Origin: an uncultured Clostridia bacterium
GTDB taxonomy: Bacteria > Bacillota > Clostridia > Oscillospirales > Ruminococcaceae
Length of the DNA: 41,669 bases
Reading direction: 5' to 3'
Assembly (NCBI GenBank): GCA_947631995.1
Contig: CANRNT010000020.1
Location: 1 to 41,669, forward strand
Part shown: positions 1-7,198 of the stretch, in pieces
How positions within the stretch are numbered: the stretch's first letter is position 1
Layout: each line of letters opens with the position of its first letter
Made by a program: the position numbers and the translations under genes
Notes under the pieces: model-generated
What the model saw: only the letters and a program-made list of their open reading frames with translations
Told to the model about the DNA's origin: nothing
Databases searched by the model: none

Positions 1-2066
1 GCAGGAAGCTCATCTTTGAGAACAGTATTATATTTGAGCTTCTTTTCTATCGGCAGACCCGTTACACCCTGCTCATCGGTCGTGAACGTTACAGTATACT
101 CATTTATTGTGTATACAGCTATAACAGTCACATCATCAGTAACTATGTATGTGTCGGTAACCTCTTTACCGTCAATGGTCCATACTCCTGTGTAGCCTTC
201 CTTACCAGGCACAGCAGGAAGCTCATCTTTGAGAACAGTATTATATTTGAGCTTCTTTTCTATCGGCAGACCCGTTACACCCTGCTCATCAGTTGTGAAC
301 GTTACTGTATACTCATTTATCGTGTATTCAGCTATAACAGTAACATCTTCCGTCACCACATAGTTGTCCGAAATATCCTGTCCTTCGATAGTCCACTTAC
401 CCGTGTAGCCTTCCTTCTCGGGCACATCGGGAAGCTCATCTTTGAGTACAGTATTATACTTGAGCTTCTTTTCTATCGGCAGACCCGTTACACCCTGCTC
501 ATCGGTCGTGAACGTTACTGTATACTCATTTATTGTGTAAACCGCTATAACCGTCACATCATCAGTAACTATGTATGTGTCGGTAACCTCTTTACCGTCA
601 ATTGTCCATACTCCTGTGTAGCCTTCCTTATCAGGCACAGCAGGAAGTTCATCTTTGAGAACAGTATTATATTTCAGCTTCTTTTCTATCGGCAGACCCG
701 TTACACCCTGCTCATCGGTTGTGAACGTTACTGTATACTCATTTATTGTGTATACCGCCATAACCGTAACATCATCTGTAACAGTATACTTGCCCGTAAC
801 AGTCTTGTTGTCTATCTGCCATTCGCCTGTGTAGCCTGTTTTGGCAGGTACGGTAGGAAGCGTTATTTCTGTGCCATAGTCAACGGTTTGAGCGTTTGGC
901 ATAGTAACGCCTTGCTCATTGGTTTTGTATGTTACGGTATATTGATTTATTGTGTATACCGCCATAACCGTAACATCATCTGTAACAGTATACTTGCCCG
1001 TAACAGCCTCGTTGTCTATCTGCCACTCGCCTGTGTAACCTGTCTTTGTAGGTACGGTAGGAAGCGTTATTTCTGTGCCATAGTCAACGGTTTGTGCGTT
1101 AGGCATGGTAACGCCTTGCTCATTGGTCTCGTATGTTACGGTATATTGGTTTATAGTGTATACCGCCATAACCGTAACATCATCTGTAACAGTATACTTG
1201 CCGGTAACAGCCTCGTTGTCAATCTGCCACTCACCCGTGTAACCTGTCTTGGCAGGTACAGTAGGAAGTGTTATTTCTGTACCGTAGTCAACGGTTTGTG
1301 CGCTTGGCATAGTAACGCCTTGCTCATTGGTTTTGTATGTTACGGTATATTGATTTATAGTATAAACCGCAGTAACAGTCACGTCATCTGTAACAGTATA
1401 TTTGCCCGTAACAGTCTTGTTGTCTATCTGCCATTCGCCTGTGTAGCCTGTTTTGGCAGGTACGGTGGGAAGTGTTATTTCTGTGCCATAATTTACGGTT
1501 TGAGCGTTAGGCATTGTAACGCCTGCTTCATTGGTCTTGTATGTTACGGTATATTGGTTTATAGTGTAGACAGCTGTAACCGTAACATCGGCGGTAACAG
1601 TATATTTGCCCGTAACAGTCTTGTTGTCAATCTGCCACTCGCCTGTGTAACCTGTCTTGGCAGGTACGGTAGGAAGCGTTATAACTGTGCCGTAATCTAC
1701 GGTTTGTGCGTTAGGCATAGTAACGCCCTGCTCATCGGTCTTATATGTTACCGTATATTGATTTATAGTATAAACCGCTGTGACCGTAACATCATCTGTA
1801 ACAGTATACTTTCCCGTAACAGTCTTGTCGTTTATCTGCCACTCACCTGTGTAGCCAGTCTTTGTAGGCACGGCAGGAAGCGTTATTTCTGTTCCGTAAT
1901 CTACGGTTTGAGTGTTAGGCATAGTTACGCCTTGCTCATTGGTCTTGTATGTTACGGTATATTGATTTATAGTGTACACCGCCATGACGGTAACATCGGC
2001 GGTCACCTTATGATCTGCCGAAATTTCTTCACCATTTATCGCCCATTTACCGGTGTGACCCGCTAC
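1..2066 (-). repeat. Tandem InlB-type repeat array, two unit lengths
   Basis: Coding tandem repeats within the FecR-domain gene. The N-terminal-side units have an exact period of 204 bp (68 aa): the same word begins at 781, 985, 1189, 1393, 1597 and 1801. The C-terminal-side units have a period of 213 bp (71 aa): the word GAAGCT/GAAGTT recurs at 5, 218, 431 and 644. The two classes differ by a three-residue insertion and by motif (for example NEQGVTMPNTQ versus DEQGVTGLPIEKK). The unit nearest the linker is the most divergent. The array continues beyond the left edge. Confidence 0.93.
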
Positions 2067-3248
2067 TGACGGAACACTCGGCAAAGTGCCTATACTTTCT
2101 CCTATAACGACTTCTCTTTGCTCGATGATATTACCGCTGCGGTCTGCAAATGATACCAAAGCGGTCTCGGGCTCGGGGACGGTCGTAGTAGTAGTGGTAG
2201 TTTCAGCTTCTGACGGAGCTGACGTTACAGTCTGCGGGTCGGTTTCAGATACAGTCTGCTGTGTTATCTCCGTAGTCGTATCATCAGCGCTTGTCTGCGA
2301 AACGACAGTTGTTTCTACAGTCTCCGAAGCAGCGGGCTCTGTAGTCTCAGATTCCGACTCGGTAGTTTCAGACATTGTAGTTGTCTGCGTACTCTCGATC
2401 TGTCCTCTGAGGATAGTTTCTATCTCAAGATCAAGCGTCAGCAGACCGCTTTCATCGGAGGCAAGAGCGGTTTGCTTTACAATGTCGGGAAGCATTCTGA
2501 AATCCGTTTTATACGGTGCGGGATCGGTATCACCGCAAATGAAAAGCCCGTTTTCCTCGGTGCGGTATACAAAATACGCATTACCGTCAACGTCAGGAGA
2601 GTTCTCGGTATTTTCATTCGGGTCTATTACGATAGTTACTTTATAGCCCTCCTGTACAAATACCTCATCACCCTTTTTATTTCCGCTTTCGTCATACAGC
2701 CAGACTGCCACCTTGCCGTGAATGACTTCAAGATCGGTTATATAGCTGCCGTTTTCAAGCATTTCCGTTTGTACATAAAAGCTCGTTCCCCTTACCGCCA
2801 TAGTAGCTTTTGGGGTGTTTACTTCGTATGTTGAATTTTCAGAAAGCGGCTCGGTTATCTCGTTCAATATCTCGCCTTTTTTCAGTTCAATGATAGTTTT
2901 ACTGTCATTGGAGGAATTTTCTGCGACAAGCTGCACTTCGCTGTTATGATCTAAAAGTATATACTTATCTCCGTCAAGCGAGATACGCATATTGCTGTCA
3001 GCACCAGTAGAAACGATATCGCCGTTTTGCAAATTCATTCCGCTGTAGGCGTCAAGCGTACCTGTGGTTCCTCTCTCAACAGTATTATACTGCCCCTGAG
3101 TTTCAAACACCTTTACGACCCTGTATGTTTCTTCTTCGGAGGAGTGCAAAAGCATTACCGTTCCTACGGTAGCCGCAGCTACTACTGCCGCAGAGGCAGC
3201 AGCAATTATAATTTTGGCTTTTAATGTCAAAGCAGCGAGTTTTTTCAT
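1..3248 (-). CDS. FecR-domain surface protein with InlB-type repeats, 3' end outside the window
   Basis: This frame runs from an ATG at 3248 (SD GGAGG twelve bases upstream in the mRNA leader) to the left edge without a stop, giving 1082 residues. Residues about 10-35 are a hydrophobic membrane anchor. Residues about 60-185 match the FecR fold, including the typical segment KATMAVRGTSFYV (147-159). Residues about 287-360 form a Thr/Ser/Glu-rich linker. From about 361 to the edge there are Listeria/Bacteroides (InlB B) repeats built around Y-T-V-T, G-Y-T-G-x-W and T-D-D-V-T-V. FecR domains are known as extracytoplasmic sensing or anchoring modules; no FecI sigma factor is visible here. It is the third gene of an operon with a TIM-barrel protein (22-nt gap) and a CHASE2 cyclase. 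The likely role is a long surface stalk linked to signalling, which is inference. The C-terminal anchor or effector cannot be seen. Confidence 0.88.
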   Translation of the reverse strand, partial: MKKLAALTLKAKIIIAAASAAVVAAATVGTVMLLHSSEEETYRVVKVFETQGQYNTVERGTTGTLDAYSGMNLQNGDIVSTGADSNMRISLDGDKYILLDHNSEVQLVAENSSNDSKTIIELKKGEILNEITEPLSENSTYEVNTPKATMAVRGTSFYVQTEMLENGSYITDLEVIHGKVAVWLYDESGNKKGDEVFVQEGYKVTIVIDPNENTENSPDVDGNAYFVYRTEENGLFICGDTDPAPYKTDFRMLPDIVKQTALASDESGLLTLDLEIETILRGQIESTQTTTMSETTESESETTEPAASETVETTVVSQTSADDTTTEITQQTVSETDPQTVTSAPSEAETTTTTTTVPEPETALVSFADRSGNIIEQREVVIGESIGTLPSVPSVAGHTGKWAINGEEISADHKVTADVTVMAVYTINQYTVTYKTNEQGVTMPNTQTVDYGTEITLPAVPTKTGYTGEWQINDKTVTGKYTVTDDVTVTAVYTINQYTVTYKTDEQGVTMPNAQTVDYGTVITLPTVPAKTGYTGEWQIDNKTVTGKYTVTADVTVTAVYTINQYTVTYKTNEAGVTMPNAQTVNYGTEITLPTVPAKTGYTGEWQIDNKTVTGKYTVTDDVTVTAVYTINQYTVTYKTNEQGVTMPSAQTVDYGTEITLPTVPAKTGYTGEWQIDNEAVTGKYTVTDDVTVMAVYTINQYTVTYETNEQGVTMPNAQTVDYGTEITLPTVPTKTGYTGEWQIDNEAVTGKYTVTDDVTVMAVYTINQYTVTYKTNEQGVTMPNAQTVDYGTEITLPTVPAKTGYTGEWQIDNKTVTGKYTVTDDVTVMAVYTINEYTVTFTTDEQGVTGLPIEKKLKYNTVLKDELPAVPDKEGYTGVWTIDGKEVTDTYIVTDDVTVIAVYTINEYTVTFTTDEQGVTGLPIEKKLKYNTVLKDELPDVPEKEGYTGKWTIEGQDISDNYVVTEDVTVIAEYTINEYTVTFTTDEQGVTGLPIEKKLKYNTVLKDELPAVPGKEGYTGVWTIDGKEVTDTYIVTDDVTVIAVYTINEYTVTFTTDEQGVTGLPIEKKLKYNTVLKDELP

Positions 3249-3270
3249 AGTTGATCCTCCATACAGTATA

Positions 3271-4059
3271 TCAGCTTCTGCTGAGCAGCCCTAAACGTTC
3301 AAGATATTCTGCCGACCTGATCTGTTTTTCTATTCCCGAAACTTCGATCAGTATCGTGCAATTGCAGAAATAATTATTATAGTAATTTGCAAAAACATTC
3401 CAATCTATCTTTCCGTCGCCTACGGCAAGATGAAGATCGTTTTCAAGATCGTTATCGTTTATGTGCATATGTTTCAAATATGGTGCAAGAGAGCGCACCC
3501 ATTCGTTTATATCTGTAGACCTGCCAAACGACATCGCGTGGGCATAGTCAAAACATACTCCGTAATTCTTATACGCTTTAAGGCGTTCACTCAATCTGCG
3601 CAGCATATCGGGAGAGCGGTCAAACATATTCTCCAGATAAATATTCATATCTGGATTTTCTTCAAGCAAACGGCTGAAGTATTGCTCATTGCAGTCTATC
3701 CAGTTATCAACATAGCTCTTGGCGGTCAGCACAGGCTCATAATTCGTATGAAAGACGACCGCTTTTGCACCTGCTTTTCGCGCTGCGTCTATACTTTGCC
3801 TTATGCGCTTGTCAGCTATTTCGCGTATCAGCTTATCCTCGCTGAACACAAGAACATCGAAAAAGTCACCGTGACAAGTGCAGTGATCGGGCAGAGTATA
3901 CTTTTTATATTCTTCTATTGTACGCTGCAGCCTTTCCTCATCATCAAGCATTTTTGGAGAGAAGAAGTCGTTGTATTCAAATCCGAGATCATATTTCTTC
4001 GCCAGCGATAAATGCTCGTCTATGTTTTTCAGATTGGGAATTATAAGAAATTTGCTCAT
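3271..4059 (-). CDS. TIM-barrel sugar phosphate isomerase/epimerase-like protein
   Basis: A 262-residue protein of the xylose-isomerase-like / AP endonuclease 2 TIM-barrel superfamily. The usual strand-end motifs appear in order: CHGDFFDV near residue 60, VVFHTNY near 102, YLENMFD near 142, CFDYAHAMSFG near 169, HMHINDNDLENDLHLAVGDG near 195-215, and a final ILIEVSG. The His, Glu and Asp residues at these positions are the normal metal ligands of the family, so the fold looks catalytically intact. The substrate cannot be told from sequence. The ATG overlaps the TGA of the upstream cyclase (ATGA), with SD GAGG, and the FecR-repeat gene follows 22 nt later, so the three are co-transcribed. Its presence between two signalling/surface proteins is unexpected; cyclitol, sugar or cell-wall sugar chemistry are possibilities only. 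Confidence 0.85.
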   Translation of the reverse strand: MSKFLIIPNLKNIDEHLSLAKKYDLGFEYNDFFSPKMLDDEERLQRTIEEYKKYTLPDHCTCHGDFFDVLVFSEDKLIREIADKRIRQSIDAARKAGAKAVVFHTNYEPVLTAKSYVDNWIDCNEQYFSRLLEENPDMNIYLENMFDRSPDMLRRLSERLKAYKNYGVCFDYAHAMSFGRSTDINEWVRSLAPYLKHMHINDNDLENDLHLAVGDGKIDWNVFANYYNNYFCNCTILIEVSGIEKQIRSAEYLERLGLLSRS

Positions 4060-5861
4060 TTGTTCGCCTCGTTTGTTTTTATGTTTGTAAGAGAATACAC
4101 GAATACTCCCTTTGATTTGCCCTTGAGCGGTATTTCACCTATCGGTTCTACCTCGATACGGTCTTTCACCTGTTCGTAAACGCTCTCGCTTATAAGCACC
4201 TGACCGCGTTTTGCATTTGCTTCAAGACGCGCCGCAGTATTTACCGTGTCGCCGATAGCCGTGTAGTCCATTCTGAAATCGCAGCCAATGTTTCCAACAA
4301 CGGCGTTTCCGCAGTTTACGCCAACACCGAAGCTGACCGATTTGCCGTACTTCTCCATGTATTTGCTTTCTATCTCGTTGCCGCCTTGAACTATATCCCA
4401 AGCGGTCTTTACCGCGCGGAAGATGTAGTCGTCAAGGTCGAAAGGCGCATTGAAGACCGCCATTGTAGCGTCGCCGATAAACTTATCAAGCGTACCGCCG
4501 TTTGCAAAGATAGAATTTGTTGTCAGATTGAGATAGCTGTTGAGTATGTCTACCACCTGCTCAGGCTCGAGCGACTCCGACATCGGAGTAAATCCGCGAA
4601 TATCAACAAACAGCACCGCTATGTGCCTGTTCTCTCCGCCGAGCTTTATCTGATAGCCGCCTTTTTTGAACATCTCTTCAACGACCTGCGGCGCGACATA
4701 TTTTTTGAAAGCGGCGGTTATCCTGCGCTTTTCAATAGTCTCAATAGCATAGCGCCTTATAAGATTGAACAGGAACGCAACGGGTATAAACACCGTGCAG
4801 TAAGCCAGAGGTATCGTGCTGCCGTTGGCGTTGAGCATAACGCCGCATATGCCATAGCCTATAAGTGCAATTATAGCAATAGGCAGGCTGAACCTTACTT
4901 TCAGCTTCTTTGAAATTATGAACACCAAAGTCGCAGCCGCCGCGCTTACAAGAGCAGCAACCGGTCTTGAAACAGGGAGCGGCATTCTGTCGTCTATCAT
5001 ACATTGCAGTATGTTAGCGTGTATCTCAACTCCGAACATCTGCGCTGAGCTGTTTGGCACAGAGTACTGATCCTGCATACCCGAAGCGTATGCGCCGACA
5101 AACACAACGCAGCCGTTGAATATATGGGGATCGACTTTTCCCTCTATAACATCTACAAAGGAAATATGCTCGTAGTCGCCGGGCTTTCCTGCATAGTTTA
5201 TCCACATTCTGCCGCTGTCGTCAAGCGAGAGCTCGTTTTCTTCCGTGCCTGTTCTTTCACAGTATTTTGAATATATCACAGATGAAAAGCTGCTGCAAAT
5301 ATTATCATCATTGTCTGCGTCGTACATCATGACCGAGCGCACGATACCGTCGTCATCGGGCGAAACGTTGACAAATCCCGTGTCACAGCAGTCTGCAAAA
5401 AACGGCTGCTCTACGCTCTCAATATTGAAGTGGTCTATATACGGATCGCCGTTCTCATCGATCTTGTATACACTTGTATAATTTATGTAAGAACCGGCAA
5501 CGACGTTTCCGTTTTTCTCGCAAGCCGCACGCAAAGCCTCGTCGCCAGCCTCATCGCTGTTTCCGAAAAACATTATATCCATAGCGATAACGGCGGGAGA
5601 GTCTCCAAGCGCGTTCACAAGCTGTGCGGTGTAGCTTCTGTAACTCGTTCCGTAAGGTCCGAGAGCCTGAAGCGTTTTATCGTCAATAGCAATAATTTTA
5701 ATGGCGTTGTTTATTCCGCGCGGCGACTGATACAGCCTGTCTTTCAGAGCGCTGTCAAGAAAATAAAAAAGGTCTGAAAAAGCTACAACAAATACTATTA
5801 CAAAGCAGATCGCATATTCCAGCACGCTGCCTAAATATTTATTTTTGCCTTTATTTTCCAT
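4056..5861 (-). CDS. CHASE2-domain class III adenylate cyclase, membrane sensor
   Basis: A 601-residue protein. A membrane segment lies at about 14-35, then an extracytoplasmic CHASE2 domain (about 36-297), three closely spaced membrane helices (about 298-317, 325-343, 350-368), and a C-terminal class III nucleotidyl cyclase (about 411-590). Key cyclase residues are present: metal-binding D420 (FVDIRGF) and D464 (FIGDA), purine-selecting K460 with T534 (DYTAIGD), and transition-state N541 and R545 (NTAARLE). This set points to ATP rather than GTP as substrate, hence cAMP synthesis controlled by an outside signal; that reading is inference from the family. Start: ATG with the A/G-rich SD GGGGAAAG. 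First gene of a three-gene operon and divergent from a diguanylate cyclase gene. CHASE2 ligands are unknown in general. Confidence 0.93.
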   Translation of the reverse strand: MENKGKNKYLGSVLEYAICFVIVFVVAFSDLFYFLDSALKDRLYQSPRGINNAIKIIAIDDKTLQALGPYGTSYRSYTAQLVNALGDSPAVIAMDIMFFGNSDEAGDEALRAACEKNGNVVAGSYINYTSVYKIDENGDPYIDHFNIESVEQPFFADCCDTGFVNVSPDDDGIVRSVMMYDADNDDNICSSFSSVIYSKYCERTGTEENELSLDDSGRMWINYAGKPGDYEHISFVDVIEGKVDPHIFNGCVVFVGAYASGMQDQYSVPNSSAQMFGVEIHANILQCMIDDRMPLPVSRPVAALVSAAAATLVFIISKKLKVRFSLPIAIIALIGYGICGVMLNANGSTIPLAYCTVFIPVAFLFNLIRRYAIETIEKRRITAAFKKYVAPQVVEEMFKKGGYQIKLGGENRHIAVLFVDIRGFTPMSESLEPEQVVDILNSYLNLTTNSIFANGGTLDKFIGDATMAVFNAPFDLDDYIFRAVKTAWDIVQGGNEIESKYMEKYGKSVSFGVGVNCGNAVVGNIGCDFRMDYTAIGDTVNTAARLEANAKRGQVLISESVYEQVKDRIEVEPIGEIPLKGKSKGVFVYSLTNIKTNEANK

Positions 5862-5904
5862 AGGAGCTTTCCCCTTTGCGAAAGAACATAAAATGTCATT
5901 TTAT

Positions 5905-5933
5905 ATTATACAACTTTTCTTTACAAAAATCAA
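5905..5933 (-). promoter_or_regulatory. Sigma-A-type promoter of the CHASE2 cyclase operon
   Basis: On the minus strand TTGATT (5928-5933), 17-bp spacer, TATAAT (5905-5910), leaving a 5' leader of roughly 37 nt before the ATG at 5861. A second, better -35-like TTGACA (5940-5945) is 29 bp from this -10 and cannot pair with it. Confidence 0.65.
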
Positions 5934-6002
5934 TCATTTTGTCAACTATTTAATAAAAAAACTATACGCAGTCTTTCTCTCCAAAAGAATTTCCCGCGGT
6001 TG

Positions 6003-6031
6003 TTGACATTTCAGATTTTATGTGATATTAT
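6003..6031 (+). promoter_or_regulatory. Sigma-A promoter of the GAF-GGDEF gene
   Basis: TTGACA (6003-6008), 17-bp spacer, TATTAT (6026-6031), with an extended -10 TGA directly before it. The predicted transcription start is about 35 nt before the ATG at 6074. Confidence 0.8.
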
Positions 6032-6073
6032 TAAACAAAAGATAATTGCCTTCAGAAAGGAAGCGCCGCCGGC

Positions 6074-7093
6074 ATGAACAAAGAAGCTATCAAAAATGAT
6101 GAAATGCTCGACAGGATATTTGATATAACGCACAGTCTTTATTCTCAGATGTGCACTACCGATAATAACGCAAAGAACAACCACTCTGAAATATTCAGAC
6201 TTATTACCGAGCTTGGCAGCGTTATAGTCAACGCCGACAGAGCGAGCTTCTGGAAGTGGGATAAGGATAAGCACGAGCTTTGGACGACAGCAGCCGTCGG
6301 CGAGGACAGGATAATTATCCCCGAAAACACAGGACTTGTGGGCAAAGCGCTTTCAATGAAAAAGGCAATCGTCACGAACGACCCCTACAACTGCCCAGAC
6401 TTCAATTCAGATGTTGACAAAAAGACGGGATATGTCACCAACTCTATAATGGTAATGCCTATATCAAACTGCAAGGGCGAATTTATCGGCGTTTTTCAGG
6501 CAATAAACAAGCATGACGAAAACGGCTTCGACCTTGAAGAGGATCAGCGCAGACTGTCGCTCGCCGCTTTCATATGCGGCATAGCTCTCGAATCGGATAC
6601 TTTTCTCGATGATTCTCTGCACGACAAGCTCACAAAGCTGAAAAACCGCATAGCGTTCCACAACGATTACGAATATTTAAGGTCACATTCTTGCGGCTGC
6701 GAGAAAAGAGCACTCTTTATCTGCGACATAGACTTTTTCAAAAAGATAAACGATACATACGGTCATAATGCAGGCGATGAGGCTCTGAGGCACGTTTCAT
6801 CTATCCTCGGCAGCAGTATAAGAAGCTGTGACGGCGTGTACCGCTGGGGCGGCGAGGAATTTATAGTTCTGCTGTCCGATGCTTCTCTTGATGATGCTGT
6901 TGCGGCTGCGGAAAAGATAAGAAAAACTATTATGGAGTCCGTCTGCGTATTTGAAAGTACGGAAATTAAAATGACTATGAGCTTCGGCTGTACCGAGCTT
7001 GACCTTTCGCTCTCGGCTGAGGATAATATCAAGGTCGCAGACGAAAAGCTCTACACCGCCAAGCAGACGGGCAGAAACAGGGTCATAGCTTAA
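6074..7093 (+). CDS. GAF-GGDEF diguanylate cyclase
   Basis: A 339-residue soluble protein. Residues about 20-175 form a GAF sensor domain (VIVNADRASFWKWD, GLVGKALSMKK, IMVMPISNCKGEFIGVFQAINK). Residues about 180-337 form a GGDEF domain. The active-site motif is GGEEF (259-263), the metal-binding Asp lies in FICDIDFFKKIND (around 218-220), and the product-inhibition I-site RSCD (250-253) sits exactly five residues before GGEEF. It should therefore make c-di-GMP from two GTP and be feedback inhibited. The ATG is preceded by AGAAAGGAAG. It stands alone, divergent from the CHASE2 adenylate cyclase operon, and ends at a strong bidirectional terminator. No EAL or HD-GYP partner is in the window. 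The GAF ligand is unknown. Confidence 0.95.
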   Translation: MNKEAIKNDEMLDRIFDITHSLYSQMCTTDNNAKNNHSEIFRLITELGSVIVNADRASFWKWDKDKHELWTTAAVGEDRIIIPENTGLVGKALSMKKAIVTNDPYNCPDFNSDVDKKTGYVTNSIMVMPISNCKGEFIGVFQAINKHDENGFDLEEDQRRLSLAAFICGIALESDTFLDDSLHDKLTKLKNRIAFHNDYEYLRSHSCGCEKRALFICDIDFFKKINDTYGHNAGDEALRHVSSILGSSIRSCDGVYRWGGEEFIVLLSDASLDDAVAAAEKIRKTIMESVCVFESTEIKMTMSFGCTELDLSLSAEDNIKVADEKLYTAKQTGRNRVIA

Positions 7094-7135
7094 AACGTGC
7101 AATCTGACAGAGACCCATTCTTATATGATAATGTT

Positions 7136-7174
7136 AAACGACCGACAGGAGTTTTGCTTGCTGTCGGTCGTTTT
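7136..7174 (+). terminator. Bidirectional intrinsic terminator between the GGDEF and GH9 genes
   Basis: A 13-bp perfect stem (7136-7148 with 7161-7173, core CGACCGACAG/CTGTCGGTCG) has A and T tracts on both sides, so it can end transcription from both converging genes. Confidence 0.9.
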
Positions 7175-7198
7175 GATATATGAATATAAAGTATTGCA

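Noticed and set aside
1-2066. Regular repeats as a CRISPR array
   Set aside because: Units are 204 or 213 bp, fully coding in one frame, with no short repeat-spacer pattern and no cas genes.
888-2069. Long plus-strand open frame of 393 codons with repeated Cys/Tyr-rich units
   Set aside because: It is the antisense of the InlB repeats. The minus strand shows the known repeat motifs, an N-terminal anchor, a FecR domain and an SD; the plus-strand frame has none of these.
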